From assembly GCA_025353435.1 (NCBI GenBank), contig JANXQR010000023.1, positions 1 through 6,531 on the forward strand: 6,531 nucleotides of DNA, written 5' to 3'. Position 1 is the first letter of the stretch; each line of letters opens with the position of its first letter. This stretch comes from Acidobacteriota bacterium. GTDB taxonomy: Bacteria > Acidobacteriota > Terriglobia > Terriglobales > Acidobacteriaceae. Of the stretch, positions 1-6,215 are shown piece after piece. The position numbers were made by a program, and so were the translations under genes. The notes beneath the pieces were generated by a model. The model saw nothing but the letters and a program-made list of their open reading frames with translations, was not told the DNA's origin and did not search any database.

Positions 1-168
1 TGCCCGTCGCCACTTAAACACCTGGTTGGCGTTCAACCCGTATGCCCGGGCCACTTCGGCAACACTTGCGCCCGGCTCCATGCTCAGCTGAACGATGTGA
101 CGCTTCTCCGATACCGATCGCCACCTGCGCACTCGACGCCCTGGACTCGAATCCTCTGCCTGCACCAT
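1..168 (-). CDS. tnpA: IS66-family accessory protein TnpA (IS3/IS911-like helix-turn-helix), N-terminal 56 codons
   Basis: The frame starts at ATG 168 and stays open to base 1, where the window cuts it. An in-frame TAG lies ten codons upstream (plus-strand 196-198), so the start is at or after 168. After a short basic leader, residues 21-55 form a helix-turn-helix typical of IS66 TnpA: EKRHIV, then EPGASVAEVAR, then YGLNANQVFKWRR. The NQVFKWRR ending favours IS66 TnpA over IS3 OrfA, which usually has a different recognition helix. In IS66 elements this small DNA-binding protein is required for transposition together with TnpB and the DDE transposase TnpC; its exact biochemical role is less clear. 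A GGAG/AGAAG stretch 8-17 bases upstream could serve as ribosome binding site. Whether the full gene is intact cannot be seen. Confidence 0.75.
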   Translation of the reverse strand, partial: MVQAEDSSPGRRVRRWRSVSEKRHIVQLSMEPGASVAEVARAYGLNANQVFKWRRA

Positions 169-225
169 GTGGCGATCTTCTGCTCCGGAGCGCGCCTAGG
201 AAAGAGGGGAACTCTGGACGCTTAC
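1..225 (-). mobile_element. IS66-family insertion sequence, left-end fragment running out of the window
   Basis: The minus strand from 225 downwards begins GTAAGCG (plus-strand bases 219-225), the GTAA-type end usual for IS66-family elements. A TnpA-like gene begins 57 bases inside that end, the layout expected for this family. The rest of the element, including the other accessory gene and the main transposase, would lie left of base 1. IS66 elements usually make an 8-bp target duplication, so bases 226-233 (ATTGGAAC) would be the flanking copy on this side; the other copy is outside the window. The family assignment rests on the protein; the exact boundary rests on a short terminal motif and is less certain. 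Confidence 0.65.
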
Positions 226-545
226 ATTGGAACCGCCGAAGCACCGCAATTCTGCGTAATCTCCAAAATTGCGTTTCCCTAAATTGCATGCATGCGCCCT
301 CGCATCCATATCCTCATTACACGCCGGCAAGAATTTACTTTGCAGTAACAGAACCGTAATTCAAGGAAACATCTTCGCCCCCTATAGTTCTGCCGGGATG
401 GAGAGATTTCAATTCTCCTCTCGCGAGAGAATTCTCTTTCCGTAATCCGACAATCTGGGGTGCCCACGCTTGTGTTGCAAGTGTGCCGCGAATTTGCGCC
501 TCAAAACTGCCAACGAAACATTTTCCCTCTGGAGGTCGATTCCAC
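226..545. other. Intergenic region between the IS66 end and the phosphoesterase gene
   Basis: No frame here looks like a real protein. The stretch holds an inverted repeat CGCAATT/AATTGCG (245-251 and 267-273), a perfect palindrome GCATGCATGC (286-295) and a dense palindromic patch at 411-436. A possible promoter is TTCAAG (360-365), a 17-base spacer and TATAGT (383-388); the -35 match is poor. If used, it would give a leader of about 150 bases containing the 411-436 patch. GGAGG at 531-535 is the phosphoesterase ribosome binding site. Confidence 0.4.
411..436. repeat. Nested palindromes upstream of the phosphoesterase gene
   Basis: CTCTCGCGAGAG (418-429) is a perfect 12-base palindrome. It overlaps a 7-bp inverted repeat AATTCTC (411-417) / GAGAATT (427-433) and a second palindrome GAGAATTCTC (427-436). 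It could be an operator or alternative RNA hairpins in the leader of the gene starting at 546. No T-rich tail follows, so it is unlikely to be an intrinsic terminator. The function is unknown. Confidence 0.45.
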
Positions 546-1709
546 ATGAATTTGAAGACAGCAGCCCTTTTGCTCGGTGTAACTGCAATGACCTCGGGCG
601 TTGCCCTTGCACAAGAAGATGATCACCGGTCGATTCCGCACCTGGATCACGTGTACGTGATCATGATGGAGAATCATCACATCTCGCAGATCCTAGGCAA
701 TCCGAATGCGCCGTTTATCACGAGCTATACGAGCACCGCGAACCTGGCCAACAATTACTTTGCTGTCGGCCATCCCAGTTTGACCAACTATCTCGAGACT
801 ATAGGCGGTTCGAACTTTGGCATTGTGAATGACAACTCGCCGGCATGGCATGATTCGGGATCGAATTGCATCAACTCGCTGGCCACGTTTGTCGATGAAA
901 CAGCGAAGTTGAACGCATGTCCGATCTCAGGAAGCGGCATCGATGCCGCGACCCCGGCAGTGGACACGACCAACGAGGGGACGCCCACCGAGCCGGTTTA
1001 TAACGCCCCGTTTGCTCCTGCTCCGACGGTCGGAATCACGATTGCCGATCAGCTTGTGGAGAAGGGGCTGACCTGGAAGGCGTACGAAGAGAATCTGCCT
1101 CCCTACGGCGCCGACCAGGTGAATAACAGCGACGGGCTGATCTCGGATAACGGCGTGACCCAGAAAGAACCGTTCCTGCCGAAGCTCTACGCCGTGAAGC
1201 ACAATCCCTTCGTTTACTTTGCCAGCGTAGAGGAAGGCACAACTCCAGGCCTCAGCATGAAGCAGATCACGGATTTTGGCTCGCTCTATGCTGACCTGGC
1301 AAGTGGCCACTCGCCGAACTTCTCCTACATCGTGCCCAACCAGTGCCATGACCAGCACGCACGCGGCACAAGCGAAGTCGGCACAGGATGCTCTGATGAG
1401 CAGAGTGACATCGCCCAGGGCGACGCAGCTGTGGCTACGCTGATCACGTCCATCAAGGGCTCGAAGGCATGGAAGCAAGGCAAGAACGCCATCGTGCTTG
1501 TGTGGGACGAGAACGACTACAGCTCGCTCCCCAACCAGGTGATTGCGACCGTTGACACTAACTATTCCAAGGGTGGCAAGGTCAGCAATAAGTCTTACAA
1601 CCACTTCTCACTGCTGAAGAGCATTGAAGCGGGATTCGGCCTCAAGCCAATTAACCATGCCGCTGATAAAAACGTGAAAGCGATGTCGGACCTGTTCGGC
1701 GGCAACTAG
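546..1709 (+). CDS. Secreted acid phosphatase / phosphoesterase (phospholipase C-AcpA superfamily)
   Basis: This 387-residue protein probably hydrolyses phosphate esters outside the cytoplasm. The start at ATG 546 is chosen because GGAGG lies 10 bases upstream and a clean signal peptide follows: basic start, hydrophobic residues 6-20, probable cleavage after VALA (about residue 22). The frame is open upstream to 483, but that extension has no signal-like or ribosome-binding features. Motifs fit the phosphoesterase family (Pfam PF04185 type): VIMMENHH at 38-45 with Glu42/Asn43 as probable metal ligands; GHPSLTNYL at 75-83 holding the likely nucleophile Ser or Thr; PNQCHDQH at 264-271; VLVWDEND at 317-324; and YNHFS at 351-355. 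The arrangement resembles SapM-like and AcpA-like acid phosphatases more than the much larger haemolytic phospholipases C. Four cysteines (108, 125, 267, 282) in the mature part could form disulfides, in keeping with export. The substrate cannot be told from the sequence. Confidence 0.85.
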   Translation: MNLKTAALLLGVTAMTSGVALAQEDDHRSIPHLDHVYVIMMENHHISQILGNPNAPFITSYTSTANLANNYFAVGHPSLTNYLETIGGSNFGIVNDNSPAWHDSGSNCINSLATFVDETAKLNACPISGSGIDAATPAVDTTNEGTPTEPVYNAPFAPAPTVGITIADQLVEKGLTWKAYEENLPPYGADQVNNSDGLISDNGVTQKEPFLPKLYAVKHNPFVYFASVEEGTTPGLSMKQITDFGSLYADLASGHSPNFSYIVPNQCHDQHARGTSEVGTGCSDEQSDIAQGDAAVATLITSIKGSKAWKQGKNAIVLVWDENDYSSLPNQVIATVDTNYSKGGKVSNKSYNHFSLLKSIEAGFGLKPINHAADKNVKAMSDLFGGN

Positions 1710-1727
1710 CATCCCGATCAAGACGAG

Positions 1728-1757
1728 GGCTGGTCGAGTTTTGATGCTTGGCCAGCC
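1728..1757. terminator. Weak hairpin between convergent genes, possible terminator
   Basis: GGCTGGTC (1728-1735) pairs with GGCCAGCC (1750-1757) through 8 pairs including one G-T wobble, around a 14-base loop. It lies 19 bases after the phosphoesterase stop and 48 bases after the end of the AsmA-like gene on the other strand. Neither flank has a real T run, so intrinsic termination would be weak; its position between two convergent genes is the main support. Confidence 0.4.
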
Positions 1758-1804
1758 TAAATCTTGTGATCAAGGCTAGATGCTCTGGAAGGTCGAGAAT
1801 TGGG

Positions 1805-3397
1805 CTATTTGAACATGGCGCGCAGGTTCGCACGGATCAATGGGCTCGTCGTCGTGCCAGTGACAGTGAGCGGAATTCCATGATTTGTCGCCGCAGGAGC
1901 CGTGGGCTTGTTATTCGGGTGGAGGAATCCTCCGATGATGCCTTGAACCTGATTCACGGCCGTGTTGACCGCCTGATTCGCAAGCGAGCCGGCAATGTTG
2001 TTTGATGTCAGAGTCGCGACCATGTTGAAGTCGAGTGCCCCTGAAGGGGACACCGTCCCCGATCCCATTGCCGTTCCGATCTGCGGCAAGTTGGCGTCGA
2101 TGTTCGTTACCTTGGTTCCCTGCGGAGATGAATTAATCGTCGCGCCAAGTTTTTGAATATCTGTTCCCCCGGAAGTTCCGCCGAACGAATTGAGGCCTTC
2201 GATCTTGGAGCCAAGATCGAATCCGACGAGCTTGGTGTTATCGATCTCGACCGGGCCGGAGAGGCTGCTCTCAGTGGCGGGGCCGGTAATGGAGAGATTG
2301 GCAGACAAAGTCCCGCCATGCAGCGAAGATCCGGTTGGAACCTTCACGCCAACCGCTGGCAGCAACTGTTCCAACTGATCGACTGGGAGATTCGGCGCCG
2401 AAAGACGGAGGTCGAGCATAATCGCCTGTGGCGTCAATCGATAAGTGCCGGTGACATGCGCGGCAACCGAGCCTGTGTGAATGGCAAGTTCCGACACTCT
2501 GCCCATTCGTGTGGTCAGGTTGTTCGAGATTTGATAATCGACATCGACGGGTTGCGGAGCAGGAGAGCCTGAGCGTGACAATTGCAGCCGGGAGGCCTTG
2601 ATCTTGCCGCTGCTGGTAAGTTGGGTACCATTCGATTCAATTTGTGCGTCGATATCGGCAACAGTAGAGACACCCTTGCTTGCGTCAACGATGCCCGCGG
2701 CAACCGGGTCAAGGTGCTTGACCTGCAGACTTGCGCGAACCGGAGTTTCCGCAGCATCCTTTTGTGAAATCGGACCGGCAGTTCCGCTCAGCTTGAGAGT
2801 GCCGTCGGCGGGAAGCTTCGCCGAAAGGTCGAAAGGAAAACTATTGGCAAATGCGAACTGCTTCACCGTTATGTTGACGCCGGAATAGACGAAAGGCCGC
2901 GAGGTAGCGGGAACGGAAGCGACCGTGGCGCTGCCGTCGGTAATCTTTAGCTCGCCGACGCTAAGCTCCTGTGTCCCAGAGGCTTGTTGCGAAGAGTGCG
3001 GAGTGTTGGTTCCGATGGAAGAAAAGTTCCATTTGCCGGCCTGGTTCTCAATCAGATCGATAGCCGGAGAGTCAATCTCAAGTCGCGTGATGTGGACTTC
3101 CTTGTTGAAGATGAGCGGCTGAAGCTCAACGCCGACCTTAAGCTTCTTCGCCTGAATAAACGCCGAATTGCTGAAGACCGGATCGTCGGCGATGGCGATG
3201 TTTTCGGCCACAAGGCTGCCGGAGAGTAGCGAAAAAGAAAGATGGCCCAGCGTAACCTGGCGTCCGAGTGCCGCCGACAGCCGGCTCTCGAGCGACGGCC
3301 GGAATGTTTCGCCATTTACGAGGAACGGGACGAGGATCAGGACGAGGAGGATCAGTACAGCGACTGCCGCAATTACTTTGACCCACGTGTTTCGCAT
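1805..3397 (-). CDS. AsmA-family protein, membrane-anchored
   Basis: This 530-residue protein is anchored by one N-terminal membrane segment (residues 7-27), with the rest probably in the periplasm. AsmA-like proteins are large beta-rich proteins linked to outer-membrane assembly and, for the larger relatives, lipid transport between membranes; the role of this one is not known. The start of the mature region (LGRQVTLGHLSFSLLSG, 44-60, then ENIAIADDPVF, 65-75) is the conserved AsmA N-terminal pattern. The C-terminal part (about 380-470) has the AsmA C-terminal pattern, and GIPLTVTGTTTSPLIR (507-522) is the usual ending strand. The start at 3397 is chosen for its strong ribosome binding site (AGGAAAGGGG, 3403-3412). 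The frame extends to ATG 3481, but those 28 extra codons read through a strong terminator hairpin. A possible promoter is TTGTTC (3437-3442), 17 bases, then GATATG (3414-3419) on the minus strand. No partner gene for envelope assembly is adjacent. Confidence 0.85.
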   Translation of the reverse strand: MRNTWVKVIAAVAVLILLVLILVPFLVNGETFRPSLESRLSAALGRQVTLGHLSFSLLSGSLVAENIAIADDPVFSNSAFIQAKKLKVGVELQPLIFNKEVHITRLEIDSPAIDLIENQAGKWNFSSIGTNTPHSSQQASGTQELSVGELKITDGSATVASVPATSRPFVYSGVNITVKQFAFANSFPFDLSAKLPADGTLKLSGTAGPISQKDAAETPVRASLQVKHLDPVAAGIVDASKGVSTVADIDAQIESNGTQLTSSGKIKASRLQLSRSGSPAPQPVDVDYQISNNLTTRMGRVSELAIHTGSVAAHVTGTYRLTPQAIMLDLRLSAPNLPVDQLEQLLPAVGVKVPTGSSLHGGTLSANLSITGPATESSLSGPVEIDNTKLVGFDLGSKIEGLNSFGGTSGGTDIQKLGATINSSPQGTKVTNIDANLPQIGTAMGSGTVSPSGALDFNMVATLTSNNIAGSLANQAVNTAVNQVQGIIGGFLHPNNKPTAPAATNHGIPLTVTGTTTSPLIRANLRAMFK

Positions 3398-3442
3398 GGG
3401 AACCCCTTTCCTGCATATCGATTCGCTCGGAGTGTAGAACAA

Positions 3443-3473
3443 GAGGGCGGCGATCACAAACATCGCCGCCCTC
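3443..3473 (-). terminator. Intrinsic terminator of the dehydrogenase gene
   Basis: A perfect 12-bp stem (3443-3454 with 3462-3473, core GGGCGGCGAT/ATCGCCGCCC) closes a 7-base loop. On the minus strand it is followed by TTGTTCT, a modest T-rich tail. It begins 30 bases after the dehydrogenase stop and ends 45 bases before the AsmA-like start, so it should separate the two genes. On the plus strand the flank is not T-rich. Confidence 0.75.
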
Positions 3474-3503
3474 ATGATCATGTTCCGTAACGTTTGGAAT
3501 CCA

Positions 3504-4250
3504 TTACCAGGGGAGAGGTTGGCCCATGTGGAAGAATCCGCCCGTAGGCCCGTCGTCTGGCAGCGTTGCGAGCGCGACGCTGGTCTTGGAGCCGTCCGCC
3601 AACTCCATGGTCGCCTGGTCGCCTCCCATGTCCGTCTTCACCCAGCCCGGGTGTGCGGAGTTGACTTTGATCTTGGTATGGCGCAACTCGTAAGCCAGGT
3701 GGATCGTGAAGGCATTCAACGCTGACTTCGAGGCGTCATAAGCAAAGGATTTTGCATGGTAAATGGGAGATTTCGGGTCTGCATGGAAGGTGAGCGATCC
3801 CAGGATGCTGGAGAGGTTCACGATTCGGCCGGCGGGGCTGTTGCTGATCAGCGGCAGAAGTACTTCCGTCACGGCTACCTGGGCGAAGAAGTTGGTGTCG
3901 AATACCCGGCGAAGCAGGTCGAGCGGGACATCAGAGGCATTGTGCTCCGGGCCTTTACCTGGGAAAGTGCCGCCAGCCATTCCGGCATTATTGACCAGAA
4001 TGTCCAAGCGACCGTACTTGGAGTTGAAATGGTCATAGGCGGCTCTATGGTGGGCCGGATTCACGACGTCGAACTCGATGACATCAGCCTCGACGCCCCC
4101 GGCGCGCAGCTTTTGGGCAGCGTCCTGGCCCTGCGCGAGAAGGCGAGAACCGATAACAACCTTGATTTCCGGGATTGATCCGAGGTCCAATGCGGTTTGA
4201 AAGCCGATGCCCCGGTTGCCGCCCGTAATGAATGCGATTTTTTCTGCCAT
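3504..4250 (-). CDS. Short-chain dehydrogenase/reductase (classical SDR, carbonyl-reductase-like)
   Basis: This 248-residue cytoplasmic enzyme should oxidise an alcohol or reduce a carbonyl using NAD(P). The classical SDR signature is complete: cofactor loop TGGNRGIG at 9-16, DV at 61-62, NNAG at 87-90, catalytic Asn120, Ser147/148, and the Tyr171-x-x-x-Lys175 pair, followed by PGWVKTDMGG at 201-210. Arg36 after the second strand (GSR) suggests NADPH. About ten extra residues separate the catalytic Ser from Tyr (23 against the usual 13), a milder form of the insertion seen in monomeric carbonyl reductases; the C-terminal PGWVKTDMGG and 'GGFF' segment also fit that group. The substrate is unknown. 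The ATG at 4250 follows AGGAG (4263-4267) at 12 bases. A terminator downstream isolates it from the AsmA-like gene, and its upstream neighbour, the regulator, is divergent and about 1 kb away. Confidence 0.9.
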   Translation of the reverse strand: MAEKIAFITGGNRGIGFQTALDLGSIPEIKVVIGSRLLAQGQDAAQKLRAGGVEADVIEFDVVNPAHHRAAYDHFNSKYGRLDILVNNAGMAGGTFPGKGPEHNASDVPLDLLRRVFDTNFFAQVAVTEVLLPLISNSPAGRIVNLSSILGSLTFHADPKSPIYHAKSFAYDASKSALNAFTIHLAYELRHTKIKVNSAHPGWVKTDMGGDQATMELADGSKTSVALATLPDDGPTGGFFHMGQPLPW

Positions 4251-5262
4251 GGGATATGCCGTCTCCTATGCTGGCTTGGATTCGACAGCCATCGTGGAGG
4301 GTGCAGCGATTCGCAGGGCTTTGGTAACCTGGTAGTCGGGCTTAAGTGCTCTGAAATGGGGGAAGTTGCGGGAGAGGTGATTACCCCGAGGTTACTTTGG
4401 TTATTGGGGTTCGCACACGAATTTGAGCAAAAATACGCTCCGCAAAATAAGGTGTTTGCTTTTTTTGCGTTGACGAGGGACAATTAAGCACTTTCGTAAC
4501 ACCTAAGATGTATTGTCGAGCTGTGATGAAAGCAATATTGTGCGTGTAGGAAATCACACAGCAGCACCTAGTATTCCAGAGCGAGAGCCACAAGCTCAAA
4601 AAGCGCCAACACCTTGTGTAGTTGGCTAAGATTCTGATTAAGAAGCACTTTGCCTTTCCCCGGACTCGGTTTTGACGTCGGATGCAAGCGGACGGCCCAC
4701 GGGGGACGGCTGCCCTCCGGGAATTGGATAAAATCCAAATTGAACAGGGAACCACTGAAGCTCGGAATCGAGCAAAGTGACGATATGTAGTTTTGTGGCG
4801 ACATCCTGGAAACGCCAGTTGCACGGCGCGGACTAGTCACTCTAACTAACGATTTACCTTCGGGTATTTGTTTAACTTCCTTGCCTTCACTCTGCGTACG
4901 GGTAAAACCTTCAAGCACCGTTCTTTGGCATGCCGACTCCACCGAATATGGCGTGCCAAGATACGGACCGGCATACGCATCTTTCGATACAGGAAATTTG
5001 ATGCCAAGAGTGGGACTGACGTTGTACTGTCCACAGCCACTCTGGGTGACAGGGCTCAATGAGACCTGGAGCGTGTTTGCTCCCCATCTTGCTGAGACTC
5101 CACTGCAGTTGGATTTGCGGGGACTACGGAATCGGATGTTGTGAAGAACCAATCTCCAGGGAGAAATGCACAGATCTGATGGGTATCCCTGGAGCCGATA
5201 TCAGGCAGATGAAGTCAGGAACGTTAAACCAGTTGATAAAAGAGCGGAGGCCTTACTTGGAA
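4251..5262. other. Long region without a recognised gene between the dehydrogenase and the regulator
   Basis: The first 240 bases are probably the upstream region of the dehydrogenase: they contain repeated GGTTA/GGTAA-like words (GGTAACC 4323-4329, then several between 4376 and 4410) and an A/T-rich hairpin CGCAAAA/TTTTGCG (4441-4447 with 4463-4469) with a run of seven T. I cannot fix a promoter. From 4568 to 5152 the minus strand has a 194-codon open frame with a TTG start and a ribosome binding site that sits too close. From 4791 to about 5144 the plus strand has another open frame. Neither product resembles a family I know, and they overlap, so at most one is real. Either could be the remnant of an old gene. 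No tRNA, rRNA or CRISPR pattern is seen. Confidence 0.35.
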
Positions 5263-5970
5263 ATGATAGAAAGCAACACCAGCGGGAGCCGAGGGAGCAA
5301 GGTGCAGCGAAGCAGTGAGTTTTTTAGAAAATTGACGCCGGCGTTGATGGAAGACTGGACCGCAATGGAGTTTTCACACTCTTTCGGTCCCAACGTAGTT
5401 CTATTCGCAGAGAAAGAAGCATCGCGCGGCATCTTCGTCGTTCTCGAAGGCGAAGTCCGTCTTTCAATCAATTCGACGGACGGCAAGCGTTTGAGCCTGC
5501 GCATCGCCCGCAAGGGAGACATTCTCGGGCTGTCCTCCTCCCTAACCGGAAATACTTACGAAATGACTGCGGAGACACTGTACCCGGCGAAGGTGGGACA
5601 CGTGGGCCGCACCGAGTTTCTAGCTTATCTGGCGCGCCATCCTCAGGTTTACCCAATCGTGACCGAGGAATTGAGCCGTCAGATGGTGATGGCCTGCGAA
5701 CAGCTGCGCACCGTCGGACTGTCTGCATCGGCTCCTGAAAAGCTAGCCCGCCTGCTACTCGATTGGAGCGAGACGGACCATGCAAACGAGAGCGGCGGAA
5801 GAGTCCGGTTCTCATTGACGCATGAAGAGATTGGTGAATTCATCGGCGCGTCGCGTGAAACCGTCACACGAACACTCAGCAACTTCAGGCACCGCCAACT
5901 CGTGTCGTTCCGGGGGTCCATGCTGGAGATTCCCAGCCGCATCGCCTTGGCGACCTACGCGAACGCCTAG
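5263..5970 (+). CDS. CRP/FNR-family transcriptional regulator
   Basis: This 235-residue protein is a dimeric DNA-binding regulator. An N-terminal cyclic-nucleotide-binding-type beta roll covers about 41-130 (RGIFVVLEGEVRLSI at 55-69, KGDILGLSSSLTG at 84-96), a dimer helix about 131-155, and a C-terminal winged helix-turn-helix 183-216 (THEEIGEFIGASRETVTRTL). In the recognition helix Arg198, Glu199 and Arg203 match Arg180, Glu181 and Arg185 of E. coli CRP, so TGTGA-like half sites are plausible. The cAMP contacts of E. coli CRP are not kept: Glu72 becomes Leu90 and the Arg82-Ser83 pair is replaced by Tyr-Glu (99-100). It also lacks the FNR iron-sulfur cysteines, having only Cys145. The signal is therefore unknown. 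ATG 5263 follows GGAGG (5246-5250) at 12 bases and gives the usual family length. The frame is open back to 5059, with other ATGs at 5209 and 5179 that have weaker ribosome binding sites. Confidence 0.85.
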   Translation: MIESNTSGSRGSKVQRSSEFFRKLTPALMEDWTAMEFSHSFGPNVVLFAEKEASRGIFVVLEGEVRLSINSTDGKRLSLRIARKGDILGLSSSLTGNTYEMTAETLYPAKVGHVGRTEFLAYLARHPQVYPIVTEELSRQMVMACEQLRTVGLSASAPEKLARLLLDWSETDHANESGGRVRFSLTHEEIGEFIGASRETVTRTLSNFRHRQLVSFRGSMLEIPSRIALATYANA

Positions 5971-6009
5971 AGGCCGGCCTAAATAATCGCGCCTCGCTCG
6001 CTTTGAGAC

Positions 6010-6066
6010 CGCTTTGCAAAGAAAGGCAAAGCGCGAACAGTTCGCATATAGATATTAGAGAATATC
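6010..6066. repeat. Cluster of three inverted repeats downstream of the regulator
   Basis: Three perfect dyads lie close together: CGCTTTGC/GCAAAGCG (6010-6017 with 6026-6033, 8-base loop), GCGAAC-A-GTTCGC (6033-6045) and GATATT/AATATC (6051-6056 with 6061-6066, 4-base loop). The first could form an RNA hairpin 40 bases after the regulator stop, but no T run follows. The other two look more like protein-binding sites. The function is unknown. Confidence 0.5.
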
Positions 6067-6103
6067 GATAGTGTTTCATTATTGAATCTCATGTTCTGCA
6101 GTG

Positions 6104-6155
6104 ATGCCCGGACGCTGCAGTGGGCCGACCCTAGGGTCCGGGCATTTCCTCTTTT
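6104..6155 (+). terminator. Intrinsic-terminator-like hairpin downstream of the regulator
   Basis: ATGCCCGGAC (6104-6113) pairs perfectly with GTCCGGGCAT (6136-6145), and the 22-base interior can add a GGG/CCC pairing. TTCCTCTTTT (6146-6155) follows. It lies 134 bases after the regulator stop and just ahead of the signal-peptide gene, so it would insulate that gene. The loop is larger than usual for a terminator. Confidence 0.55.
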
Positions 6156-6179
6156 CCATTCCACCATCCCGTCCGAGCT

Positions 6180-6185
6180 TACAAT
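6180..6185 (+). promoter_or_regulatory. Possible -10 element of the signal-peptide gene
   Basis: TACAAT (6180-6185) matches the sigma-70 -10 consensus at five of six bases and lies 30 bases ahead of the GTG start, just after the terminator-like hairpin. No good -35 is found at 16-18 bases; TTCCAT (6154-6159) is at 20. The strong GGGAGGG (6206-6212) is the ribosome binding site. Confidence 0.35.
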
Positions 6186-6215
6186 CGGTGAGAACATCTC
6201 GCATCGGGAGGGTCT

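Noticed and set aside
927..1604. 225-codon minus-strand open frame opposite the phosphoesterase
   Set aside because: It lies fully antisense to a gene with clear motifs and a signal peptide, its translation resembles no family, and it has no ribosome binding site context.
2153..2572. 139-codon plus-strand frame within the AsmA-like gene
   Set aside because: Antisense shadow of a well-supported coding region; the product is low-complexity and unrecognised.
4061..4483. 140-codon minus-strand frame overlapping the start of the dehydrogenase
   Set aside because: Out-of-frame shadow of the dehydrogenase N-terminus continuing into its upstream region; no recognisable protein features.
4522..4558. 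TGTGAT and ATCACA as a CRP-like operator
   Set aside because: The half sites (4522-4527 and 4553-4558) are separated by 25 bases rather than 6, so they do not form a CRP box; possibly a chance inverted repeat.
5059..5262. N-terminal extension of the regulator to ATG 5059
   Set aside because: It would add 68 residues not typical of CRP/FNR proteins, without a ribosome binding site at 5059; ATG 5263 gives the normal length and has GGAGG upstream.
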